A stretch of DNA of 5,467 nucleotides from Deltaproteobacteria bacterium (GCA_016926135.1 JAFGPH010000543.1:1-5467), one strand, 5' to 3'. Positions 1 through 5,351 are shown, counted from the stretch's first letter. Numbers and translations are program-made. The notes: generated by a model from the letters alone, not told the origin.

Positions 1-1149
1 ACCGGTTATGCCACGATCAGGAACGCCGTGGAGGCGATGAAACTGGGGGCCTTTGACTATTTGGCCAAACCCGTGAAGATGGAGGAAGTCCTGATGGTCA
101 TCAACCGGGCCCTGGAGTTCCGTGATCTGAGAAGGGAAAACTTTGCCCTGAAGAAGCAGTTGAAGAACAAATACAAGTTCGAGAACTTCATCGGTGACAG
201 CCCCCAGATGAACAAGGTCTTCAGGATCATTGAGAAAGTCGCCGACACGGACAGCACCGTTCTGATCCTGGGTGAGTCGGGGACCGGGAAGGAACTCGTG
301 GCCAGGGCCATCCATTATCACAGCCGCAGAAGGGACAAGGCGCTGGTTCCCGTGAACTGTGGAGCCATCCCCGAGGAGTTGCTGGAGAGCGAGCTGTTCG
401 GCCACGAGAAGGGGGCATTCACCCATGCCATCAAGACGAGAATAGGAAGGTTCGAACTGGCGGATGGGGGAACCATCTTCCTGGACGAGGTGGCCGAGAT
501 GAGCCCCCATCTGCAGGTCAAGCTGCTGAGGGTATTGCAGGAACAGGAGTTTGAAAGGCTGGGGAGCACCAAGACCATCCGCTGCGATGTCAGGATTCTG
601 GCAGCCACCAACAAGGTTCTGGACAAACTGGTTCAGGAAGGTCATTTCCGGGAAGACCTTTACTACAGGCTCAAGGTCATACCCATCGAGATCGCCCCCC
701 TGCGGGAACGTCGCTCAGATATACCCCTCCTGGTTCATCATTTCCTGGAGACGACCATGAAGACGAAAAAGAAGAGAATCAAGGGAATCTCCAAGGATGT
801 GATGAGGGCCTTTGCGAACTATGACTGGCCCGGAAACGTGAGGGAACTGGAGAACATCATCGAGCGAATGGTGATCCTGACCGAAGGATCCACCCTCACC
901 GTGGATGATCTGCCGGAAAAGATATCTCAGATGCCTCTCTACGAACAGCCCGTGAAGACGATCATTCCGGATGAGGGCATCTCCCTCAGCAATGCGGTGA
1001 ACGATTATGAGCGGCAGTTGATCGTCACGGCCCTCGAGAAGGCGGACTGGGTCAAGAATCGTGCTGCCAAACTCCTGAATATGAACCGGACCACCCTTGT
1101 AGAAAAGATCAAGAAACAGGGGATCGACAAGGTCCCATTGGCGAGTTGA
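1..1149 (+). CDS. Sigma-54-dependent response regulator, NtrC family (5' partial)
   Basis: Bacterial enhancer-binding protein that would remodel sigma-54 RNA polymerase by ATP hydrolysis after phosphorylation by an unseen histidine kinase. The frame is open from base 1, so the phospho-accepting Asp lies outside; only the receiver end remains (T-G-Y-A at bases 1-12, then F-D-Y-L-A-K-P). Counting from the Val codon at base 28, a helical linker (about 30-50) leads to a complete AAA+ domain: Walker A GESGTGKE (82-89), sigma-54 contact loop GAFTHA (129-134), Walker B TIFLDE (149-154), sensor I AATN (192-195), Arg-finger region FREDLYYR (207-214), sensor II WPGNVREL (267-274). A Fis-type helix-turn-helix closes it (about 343-364). 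The contact loop is normally GAFTGA, so His at its fifth position is a variation. It ends 7 bases from the convergent cheR stop. Flagellar control (FlrC/FleR-like) is possible from context, but the target genes are unknown. Confidence 0.95.
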   Translation, partial: TGYATIRNAVEAMKLGAFDYLAKPVKMEEVLMVINRALEFRDLRRENFALKKQLKNKYKFENFIGDSPQMNKVFRIIEKVADTDSTVLILGESGTGKELVARAIHYHSRRRDKALVPVNCGAIPEELLESELFGHEKGAFTHAIKTRIGRFELADGGTIFLDEVAEMSPHLQVKLLRVLQEQEFERLGSTKTIRCDVRILAATNKVLDKLVQEGHFREDLYYRLKVIPIEIAPLRERRSDIPLLVHHFLETTMKTKKKRIKGISKDVMRAFANYDWPGNVRELENIIERMVILTEGSTLTVDDLPEKISQMPLYEQPVKTIIPDEGISLSNAVNDYERQLIVTALEKADWVKNRAAKLLNMNRTTLVEKIKKQGIDKVPLAS

Positions 1150-1156
1150 TTTCCGG

Positions 1157-1984
1157 TCATTTCCCGTAGATGCTGGGCTGGACATAGCGGAAGGGATGTC
1201 GGATGCCGGTAAGACTCTCGGAATGGCCGATGAAAAAGTATCCATCCTTGCTGAGTGCCTGGTGGAAGCGGTTGACCAGCTTTTCCTGGGTAGGTTTATC
1301 GAAATAAATCATCACGTTCCTGCAGAATATGATGTCGAAGGTGGTGTCGAAGGGAAAGGACTCGACGAGATTGAGCCTTTTGAACGTGACCAGTTCTCTC
1401 ACGCGGGATTTCACCCGGAAGTACCCCTGCCAGCCCTTGACCCCCTTCTGAAAGTGGCGGCGTAACCACTCGAAGGGAATCTTCTCCACCTTTTCCTTTC
1501 CGTAGATTCCCTTTGCGGCAACGGACAGCATGCGCGTTGAGATGTCGGTGGCAAGGATGGTCACCTCCAGGTGGTTTGGGTCAGGGAGGGATTCGAGCAG
1601 TGTGACGGCTATGGAGTATGGTTCCTCTCCGCTCGAACAGCCGGCACACCACAGGTTCAGCTTTCTGACGGAGCCGTCCCTCTTTGACTTGCACAGGTTC
1701 GGCAGGGCTGTCCGGGAGAGGAAATCGAAATGCTTGGGTTCCCTGAAGAAGTAGGTCAGGTTGGTGGAGATCGTATCCAGCAGAGGAATGAGTTCCTGGC
1801 CGCTTGCATCACTGAGGAGGTGCTTGTAGTAATCTCTGACGGATTCAAAATTGTACTGACGGAGGACTTTGGAAAGTCGCGCCTTGAGTAGCTCTCTCTT
1901 CCCCTTATGAAGATATATCCCGCACTTGTCGTAAATCAGATTGCTGAAATCGACGTAGTCCCTCTCAGAAAGTTCAAAATGCAT
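1157..1984 (-). CDS. cheR: Chemoreceptor glutamate methyltransferase CheR
   Basis: Cytoplasmic enzyme that methylates glutamates of chemoreceptors with S-adenosylmethionine for adaptation in chemotaxis. The 275-residue product has the usual length and both CheR parts: a small N-terminal helical domain (about 1-75) and the catalytic domain. Visible signatures are T-N-x-T-x-F-F-R-E (74-82), the SAM-binding W-C-A-G-C-S-S-G-E-E-P-Y-S (112-124), A-T-D-I-S (145-149, with the acidic residue expected to hold the SAM ribose), F-C-R-N-V-M-I-Y-F-D (220-229) and G-H-S-E-S-L (253-258). I chose ATG at 1984 because AAGGAAGG lies 6 bases upstream and CheR homology begins there. The frame stays open to 2140, but the extra 52 codons cross the promoter region and look non-coding. 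A sigma-28-type promoter lies about 70 bases upstream. No beta-subdomain loss or frameshift is apparent. Confidence 0.96.
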   Translation of the reverse strand: MHFELSERDYVDFSNLIYDKCGIYLHKGKRELLKARLSKVLRQYNFESVRDYYKHLLSDASGQELIPLLDTISTNLTYFFREPKHFDFLSRTALPNLCKSKRDGSVRKLNLWCAGCSSGEEPYSIAVTLLESLPDPNHLEVTILATDISTRMLSVAAKGIYGKEKVEKIPFEWLRRHFQKGVKGWQGYFRVKSRVRELVTFKRLNLVESFPFDTTFDIIFCRNVMIYFDKPTQEKLVNRFHQALSKDGYFFIGHSESLTGIRHPFRYVQPSIYGK

Positions 1985-2055
1985 CTTTTGCCTTCCTTTA
2001 TATCCTCTTCCGGGCAGGGTTACACTCCCGTGGTGTGGCAGTGTGCCTGACAGTT

Positions 2056-2082
2056 CTATCGGCACAAAACGGCTTTTCATTA
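2056..2082 (-). promoter_or_regulatory. Sigma-28 (FliA) promoter for cheR
   Basis: Read on the minus strand, TAAT (2082-2079), 15 bases, then GCCGATAG (2063-2056). The flagellar sigma-28 consensus is TAAA-N15-GCCGATAA, so spacing is exact and the -10 matches 7 of 8. The -35 core matches 3 of 4. Expected transcription start is near 2049, giving a leader of about 65 bases before the cheR ATG. Placement upstream of a chemotaxis gene supports it. No experiment is available. Confidence 0.75.
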
Positions 2083-2098
2083 AAAGGGAAAAATAGTT

Positions 2099-2125
2099 TA
2101 AGGTTTCCGCCTCGGGCGCCGATGT
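2099..2125 (+). promoter_or_regulatory. Sigma-28 (FliA) promoter for the DVU0524-like/flgM operon
   Basis: TAAGGTTT (2099-2106), 11 bases, then GCCGATGT (2118-2125). The extended consensus is TAAAGTTT-N11-GCCGATAA; 13 of 16 defined positions match with the exact spacer. Transcription should begin near 2131-2132, only about 15 bases before the TTG start at 2147, so the ribosome binding site GGAGG (2133-2137) sits almost at the mRNA 5' end. Transcription of flgM by the sigma factor it inhibits is a known feedback design. Confidence 0.8.
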
Positions 2126-2132
2126 AAAGACC

Positions 2133-2137
2133 GGAGG
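2133..2137 (+). promoter_or_regulatory. Ribosome binding site that fixes the TTG start at 2147
   Basis: GGAGG with a 9-base spacer to TTG. No ATG or GTG in the right frame lies closer, and the homology-like N-terminus begins at this codon, so this site decides the start of the DVU0524-like gene. Confidence 0.7.
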
Positions 2138-2146
2138 CAAAGGATT

Positions 2147-2443
2147 TTGATCACGACCTACGAAATACGCAATGTGCTCCGTGTCTACGGCAATCAGTTG
2201 AAGAAACGGAGCATCCGCCTTGAGGAAAACGTGGGTCTTCCGTACACTCCGGTAGACATGGTTGACATATCTATCGATGCCAGGCGGAGGCAGATGCTCA
2301 GTCAGATGTCAAACCAGTTGATTTCCCAGGTCGTCCCAATGGCCTATGAGAGGAACTTGGGTGAACATCCGATAATTACCGATCCCACCCAGACCAAGGA
2401 CGGCGTGGCTGAGGGCAAAGATTACCATGAGGAGCTGACATGA
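2147..2443 (+). CDS. DVU0524-like, FlgM-associated small protein
   Basis: A 98-residue soluble protein resembling the family I know as DVU0524-type, found directly upstream of flgM in Desulfobacterota. Its molecular role is not established; a link to FlgM or late flagellar assembly is inferred from the constant gene order. The N-terminal stretch V-L-R-V-Y-G-N-Q-L-K-K-R (10-21) is the recognisable part. The middle contains D-I-S-I-D-A-R-R-R-Q (40-49) followed by a predicted helix to about 68, and the tail is acidic. There is no signal peptide, membrane segment or cysteine. Translation starts at TTG with GGAGG 9 bases upstream. The stop codon overlaps the flgM start in an ATGA, so the two are co-transcribed and probably translationally coupled. 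A sigma-28-type promoter lies just upstream. The family assignment rests on remembered sequence pattern and context. Confidence 0.8.
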   Translation: MITTYEIRNVLRVYGNQLKKRSIRLEENVGLPYTPVDMVDISIDARRRQMLSQMSNQLISQVVPMAYERNLGEHPIITDPTQTKDGVAEGKDYHEELT

Positions 2444-2748
2444 AGATCAATGAAACACCCAGGGATTTGAGTCTTCTCAGCGGTTCGGCAGAATCCTTCC
2501 AGAACAGAAAGGTCGAGGAGCATCAGGAGCCTGCTGCCGACGCAGGGGAAGGCCGGGGACAAGGCGCTGAGGTAAGGATATCCAGCACCTCGATTGAATT
2601 CAGCCGGGCTGCGGAGATGATGGAGACGGAATCCCCGGAGAGGGCACAGAGGATCAAGGAAATCCAGGAGCAGATTCAGCAGGGGGCCTACCGGGTCGAT
2701 TCTGCGAGGGTCGCCGAAAAGATCCTCTCGGAGATACTGGCCGGGTAG
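2440..2748 (+). CDS. flgM: Anti-sigma-28 factor FlgM
   Basis: Binds and inhibits FliA (sigma-28) until the hook-basal body is complete, then is exported through the flagellar type III apparatus, releasing late gene expression. The 102-residue length is typical. The N-terminal half is low in hydrophobics and rich in Glu, Gly and Ala, as expected for the disordered export portion. The conserved C-terminal sigma-binding half shows V-R-I-S (45-48), then R-I-K-E-I-Q-E-Q-I (about 70-78), Q-G-A-Y-R-V-D (80-86) and V-A-E-K-I-L-S-E-I-L (90-99), the usual FlgM ending. ATG 2440 is preceded by GAGGAG at 2429-2434, and the ATGA overlap couples it to the preceding gene. An intrinsic terminator follows 35 bases after the stop. 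The nearest promoter is the sigma-28-type site at 2099-2125, which implies autoregulation. Confidence 0.93.
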   Translation: MKINETPRDLSLLSGSAESFQNRKVEEHQEPAADAGEGRGQGAEVRISSTSIEFSRAAEMMETESPERAQRIKEIQEQIQQGAYRVDSARVAEKILSEILAG

Positions 2749-2783
2749 TCTCGGAAACGACAATCACTGAAGCACAAACGGGG

Positions 2784-2819
2784 AGCCGTCTTACGTCAGG
2801 AAAGGCGGCTTCTTTCTTT
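2784..2819 (+). terminator. Intrinsic terminator of the flgM operon
   Basis: AGCCGTCTT (2784-2792) pairs with AAGGCGGCT (2802-2810) as a 9-bp stem with one G-T pair and a 9-base loop, followed by TCTTTCTTT (2811-2819). The minus strand lacks a T-run after the same stem, so it acts on plus-strand transcripts. The remaining bases to 2880 show no further gene or site. Confidence 0.82.
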
Positions 2820-2880
2820 GTAAACCGGAATGCCACGGCCTGCCGTCTCATCGATCCATTGCGCGAAGTCCCACTCTTTG

Positions 2881-3297
2881 TCAGTCATAGTAGAAACTCT
2901 CAAAGTAGATGTCCCGCACAGGCTTGTCGCTGTAATCATTGATGATTGTTAGGAGTCGATCCCGGATCCTATCGAAATCCCTGATCTCATAAAGGAGTGC
3001 CCATTCCGGGTTATTGGCGGACACGAGCAGGTCGTGTTTGATCATGGGGAGTTTCTGCAGCAGGGTTTCCTGATGAGCCCTGTCCTCCACATGAACGATA
3101 AAACCCATCCTGAGGTGTTTGTCCCCGATTTTTGTGACGATGGCACAGACGACTCTGGAATCAGGTGCGCGGGGTGAGGATCGGAGCGACAATTCAGGGA
3201 GCTTGAAATCCCTTCTGTGAAGGACCATGAAGGCAATCAAGGCCCCGAGAACAATCACAAAAAGGATGGAGAGGGATATCTTTCTCTTTTCTGCCAA
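2881..3297 (-). CDS. FliL-like flagellar basal body-associated protein
   Basis: Single-pass inner-membrane protein with a periplasmic domain. FliL proteins sit around the stator and basal body and support motor torque; that role is transferred from the family. The 138-residue product has a short basic N-terminus (A-E-K-R-K), one hydrophobic helix (about 9-26), a linker to about 48, then a domain with the FliL pattern: L-R-M-G-F-I-V-H-V-E-D (62-72), K-L-P-M-I-K-H-D-L-L (82-91), a long helix about 108-122, and the characteristic end V-R-D-I-Y-F-E-S-F (127-135), comparable to the V-x-D-V-Y-F-T-x-F of FliL. Start is TTG at 3297 with GAGGG 7 bases upstream; an in-frame TGA lies just before, so no longer form exists. 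A sigma-28-type promoter with a structured leader lies upstream. It may be a divergent paralogue rather than the fliL of the main flagellar operon. Confidence 0.78.
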   Translation of the reverse strand: MAEKRKISLSILFVIVLGALIAFMVLHRRDFKLPELSLRSSPRAPDSRVVCAIVTKIGDKHLRMGFIVHVEDRAHQETLLQKLPMIKHDLLVSANNPEWALLYEIRDFDRIRDRLLTIINDYSDKPVRDIYFESFYYD

Positions 3298-3323
3298 TTC
3301 CTGCCCTCATTCGGAGACCTCGA

Positions 3324-3399
3324 TCAGTCTGGACTGAGCAGCGCCACGCATGAGGCGCTGTGAGTGCGGGAGTTCTCCCAGAACAACCAGCCAAGGCTG
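3324..3399 (-). repeat. Run of four short inverted repeats in the FliL-like leader
   Basis: Four perfect inverted repeats follow one another between the predicted transcription start and the TTG start: CAGCC/GGCTG (3388-3399), GGGAG/CTCCC (3368-3379), CAGCGCC/GGCGCTG with an 8-base loop (3339-3360), and TCAGTC/GACTGA (3324-3337). Their centres lie about 20, 24 and 19 bases apart. As RNA the three compact ones could fold as 4- to 5-bp stems with four-base loops. None has a T-run, so they are not terminators. Function unknown: operators or a structured 5' leader. Confidence 0.6.
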
Positions 3400-3410
3400 C
3401 CTGCTACAGG

Positions 3411-3438
3411 AAATCGGCATATTCACCTTGAAACTTTA
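3411..3438 (-). promoter_or_regulatory. Sigma-28 (FliA) promoter for the FliL-like gene
   Basis: On the minus strand, TAAAGTTT (3438-3431) is identical to the extended -35 consensus, and GCCGATTT (3418-3411) matches 6 of 8 bases of the -10. The gap is 12 bases, one longer than the ideal 11 (TAAA to GCCGAT is 16 instead of 15). Expected start is near 3403, giving a leader of about 105 bases. The downstream gene encodes a flagellar-type protein, which supports the call. Confidence 0.72.
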
Positions 3439-3490
3439 AGTCCTCGCATCTCAGGGCTTGTCTGGAGCCAATCTTGACAAATAGGTTTTG

Positions 3491-3545
3491 TGGCCGTTCG
3501 CCCTGAGGTATCGAAGGGAAAACGATCCGATCATGCTTCGATACC
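3491..3545. repeat. REP-like palindromic repeat
   Basis: GGTATCGAAG (3507-3516) and CTTCGATACC (3536-3545) form a perfect 10-bp inverted repeat around 19 bases. The left part, with GTTCGCCCTGAG before the arm, resembles dispersed extragenic palindromes common in proteobacterial genomes that carry the pattern GTTCG-CCTGAG-TCGAAGG. It lies between the end of the PPOX-like gene and the promoter of the FliL-like gene, a usual place for such elements. Copy number in this genome cannot be seen here. Confidence 0.6.
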
Positions 3546-3599
3546 GCAGCAAGATCGGAGATCATCGCGAAATCGTACAGGTTATTCCGCAAAAGGCCT

Positions 3600-4034
3600 T
3601 CAGACCTCGTGGAAGTGGGCGTTCGTGATGCCCTGCAGGAGGAGGAATGATGCGATTTTGACGGCAAAAATCACGGCGTCCTGCCTCTCCACCAATTCCC
3701 GGAGGTGGGGGTGTCTATTGAGGAGCCTGAGGCGGACGGCATCCAATTCGGTGTGGTCTTCGATCTCCTGGAATCGACCCGATACGGTCAGGGCCTGGGC
3801 GCCAGCGCGCTTGGGGCCCGAATGCTCTTCCCGTGTATCCATCAGGAGGCTTACTCTGGGGTTCCGAGTCAGATTCCTGTACTTCGTGCTTTCTCTAACG
3901 GTGACCATGTAGATCTTACGGCAAAGGTCGTCCGTCACATAGGCCATGAGGGAGCAGTGAGGCCGGTTTTCAGATGCCGTGGCCAGAACGCAGATGTCCT
4001 TCTCCCTCAGGAGTTGTTCCATCTTCTGAATCAT
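3600..4034 (-). CDS. Pyridoxamine 5'-phosphate oxidase-like flavin-binding protein
   Basis: Predicted soluble split-barrel protein of the PPOX-like superfamily, which bind FMN or other flavins and typically reduce or oxidise small molecules as homodimers. The substrate cannot be told from sequence. The 144-residue length fits the short members of the group. The typical N-terminal pattern is present: a helix, then I-C-V-L-A-T-A-S-E-N-R-P-H (14-26), followed by a second strand with Y-M-V-T (42-45), S-T-K-Y-R-N-L-T-R-N-P-R-V-S-L-L-M-D (49-66) and V-S-G-R-F-Q-E-I-E-D (84-93), which is the core strand set of the fold. ATG 4034 has GGGGAG 9 bases upstream; Met5 is a weaker alternative. It lies 109 bases downstream of the methyltransferase on the same strand and could share its transcript. 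True pyridoxine metabolism is unlikely given the small size. Confidence 0.82.
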   Translation of the reverse strand: MIQKMEQLLREKDICVLATASENRPHCSLMAYVTDDLCRKIYMVTVRESTKYRNLTRNPRVSLLMDTREEHSGPKRAGAQALTVSGRFQEIEDHTELDAVRLRLLNRHPHLRELVERQDAVIFAVKIASFLLLQGITNAHFHEV

Positions 4035-4069
4035 CCTGATCTTCTCCCCTGTGCCGAGCGTTCTCCTTG

Positions 4070-4090
4070 AACCGTAAGCGTCGCACGGTT
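4070..4090. repeat. Inverted repeat between methyltransferase and PPOX-like genes
   Basis: AACCGT (4070-4075) and ACGGTT (4085-4090) form a perfect 6-bp stem with a 9-base loop. No T-run follows on either strand, so it is not a clear intrinsic terminator. It may be a transcript stem or an operator for the downstream gene. Confidence 0.4.
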
Positions 4091-4143
4091 AGGCCTTTGT
4101 TCTTTCCTACCACAATTGAGGTCTCAGGTGAATGGATTTGTGC

Positions 4144-5205
4144 TCAATCGATGATCCCTTCCCGAAGCGCCTTGTGACTCGGCACGGGGATTGGCTGACA
4201 GCAATCCTTTTCCGGATTGTACATCAGTCGGTAGGAGACTCCCCGGTTGCCCTCCCTGCTCATGAAGTCCCAGCCCCTCACGAAGTAGGGGCAGGCATCG
4301 TTGAAACAGATGTACATGAAGTCATTGTCCCACGTGTATGCAAAGGGGTTGTGAGGTACTTCCCACTTGGACAATTTCTCGCCGCAGTGGGGGCAGCTCA
4401 GGGTATGTTTAACGGCCTTCTCCCTTTTCTGCAATTCCTCTTTGCCGAGGGGTTCGCCGTAGTGCAAAGCGACCTCGGGTCGGGGCTCTCTGCCCTGCGT
4501 GGCGCCGGTCGTGTCGGCATAGACTGCATAGACGGGATCACTGGGTATCCCGAGATGGGCGTACTTGTCGTCCGGGGGACGGGGTTTCCCCCTGGAGACA
4601 AAGAGGGAGGGTTTTTCATAGATTCCCGACCGGTTGAAGAGGTCCTCCACCAGGAGAAGCCGCTCCTCCTCGCTGGAGTCGCGCCACACCTTGACCGCCT
4701 TTTGGGGAAACATGCGGTTGGAAAAGATGACCAGGAAAAGCCCTCCCGGCTTCAGGATCCTCCCCACCTCTCGAAAGACCTCCGGCGGGCGGGTCATGTA
4801 ATCCACCGAGACCGTATTGATCACCGCGTCAAAGGCGTGGTCCGGAAAAGGCAGAAGAGGCTCCCTGTTCAGATCGTGGAGCACGTAGTCGGTCAGGGCC
4901 TTGTTGGCCTTCAGTTCCTCTTCATTGAGGCCCAGACCGATCACCTTCGCGGGAAGAATCGTCTCGGGCAGGTGGGAGTCCCAGCCGGCCATCAGGTCGA
5001 GGATGACCGGGTCCTTTTCCACGATCAGGGATCCGATCAGGTGCCCCACGGTTTGAAGGGCAAGGGAGTCCAGGTGGCTGACAAAACGATCCCTGGAGTA
5101 GTACACCCGATCGTCCGAGTCATCCAGCCTGGAAAAAGCTTCCGGCATCAGCAGGGGGTTCAATTCCGCAATGTTTGCCTTCATGGTTTCAACCTGTGTG
5201 TTCAT
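4144..5205 (-). CDS. Class I SAM-dependent methyltransferase with C-terminal Ogr/Delta-type zinc ribbon
   Basis: A 353-residue two-domain protein. The N-terminal part is a Rossmann-type methyltransferase: motif I V-I-L-D-L-M-A-G-W-D-S-H-L-P (67-80), of the D-L-x-x-x-W-x-S-H-L-P type rather than the common glycine-rich D-x-G-x-G-x-G, then V-I-G-L-G-L-N (88-94), H-D-L-N (110-113), F-D-A-V-I-N (125-130) and R-I-L-K-P-G-G (149-155). After a linker (about 200-265) comes a zinc ribbon with Cys271, Cys274, Cys300 and Cys305 (C-x2-C, C-x4-C), continuing P-Y-F-V-R-G-W-D-F-M (306-315), as in Ogr/Delta-like finger proteins of related bacteria. Substrate unknown. ATG 5205 is preferred because GGAGGG lies 7 bases before it; the in-frame ATG at 5220 overlaps that site. 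A hairpin terminator precedes the gene and a sigma-70-type promoter lies upstream. Confidence 0.85.
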   Translation of the reverse strand: MNTQVETMKANIAELNPLLMPEAFSRLDDSDDRVYYSRDRFVSHLDSLALQTVGHLIGSLIVEKDPVILDLMAGWDSHLPETILPAKVIGLGLNEEELKANKALTDYVLHDLNREPLLPFPDHAFDAVINTVSVDYMTRPPEVFREVGRILKPGGLFLVIFSNRMFPQKAVKVWRDSSEEERLLLVEDLFNRSGIYEKPSLFVSRGKPRPPDDKYAHLGIPSDPVYAVYADTTGATQGREPRPEVALHYGEPLGKEELQKREKAVKHTLSCPHCGEKLSKWEVPHNPFAYTWDNDFMYICFNDACPYFVRGWDFMSREGNRGVSYRLMYNPEKDCCQPIPVPSHKALREGIID

Positions 5206-5211
5206 TTCTGT

Positions 5212-5219
5212 TCCCTCCA
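5212..5219 (-). promoter_or_regulatory. Ribosome binding site that selects the 5205 start
   Basis: On the minus strand the 5220 ATG runs straight into GGAGGG, which stands 7 bases before the ATG at 5205. The upstream ATG therefore overlaps the ribosome binding site and has none of its own, because the sequence before it is the T-run of a terminator. Confidence 0.7.
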
Positions 5220-5220
5220 T

Positions 5221-5255
5221 AAAAAATGCCGGGTCTACACATCGTGTAACCCGGC
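5221..5255 (-). terminator. Intrinsic terminator in the methyltransferase leader (possible attenuator)
   Basis: Minus strand: GCCGGGT pairs with ACCCGGC (5255-5249 with 5234-5228), extended inward by TACAC/GTGTA with one unpaired base and a 3-base loop, about 12 bp in total. A and then six T follow (5227-5221), directly before the ribosome binding site of the methyltransferase gene. Because a promoter lies about 50 bases upstream of the stem, this stem would stop transcripts before the gene unless it is bypassed. It could instead end a gene lying beyond the window. Confidence 0.82.
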
Positions 5256-5310
5256 TCGTGGCCCCAATTCCTGGGCGGGTTCAACTTGAAAATATCCTGT
5301 ATTGAGTTAT

Positions 5311-5338
5311 AACATAGATACAGTCGCGTGATTGTCAA
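5311..5338 (-). promoter_or_regulatory. Sigma-70-type promoter upstream of the methyltransferase
   Basis: On the minus strand TTGACA (5338-5333) is a perfect -35 box. TATGTT (5316-5311) at a 16-base spacing matches 4 of 6 bases of the -10; TGTTAT two bases further on is an alternative. Transcription would start near 5304, about 100 bases before the ATG at 5205 and upstream of the terminator hairpin. Confidence 0.6.
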
Positions 5339-5351
5339 TCGGGGTTCGCTC

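Noticed and set aside
715..1245. Minus-strand 176-codon frame opposite the response regulator
   Set aside because: Antisense to the helix-turn-helix and AAA+ coding region, with no recognisable domain.
2030..2055. Possible sigma-54 promoter (TGGCA-like) in the cheR/flgM intergenic region
   Set aside because: The required GG and GC pair at 10-base spacing is absent on both strands.
1985..2140. 52-codon N-terminal extension of cheR
   Set aside because: It crosses both sigma-28-type promoters, lacks CheR similarity, and the ATG at 1984 has its own strong ribosome binding site.
3339..3360. CAGCGCC/GGCGCTG hairpin as an intrinsic terminator
   Set aside because: No T-run follows on either strand.
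3404..3667. Minus-strand frame overlapping the end of the PPOX-like gene
   Set aside because: It is out of frame with the PPOX-like gene, includes the REP-like palindrome and the sigma-28 -35 element, and its product resembles no protein.
4132..5289. Long open frame of 385 codons on the plus strand opposite the methyltransferase
   Set aside because: The minus-strand reading has clear methyltransferase and zinc-ribbon motifs and a good ribosome binding site. The plus reading resembles no family, runs through the hairpin terminator, and is a GC-driven shadow.
5206..5304. Known SAM or SAH riboswitch before the methyltransferase
   Set aside because: Tempting because the gene uses SAM, but I could not match any known aptamer core; only the terminator and a competing helix are visible.
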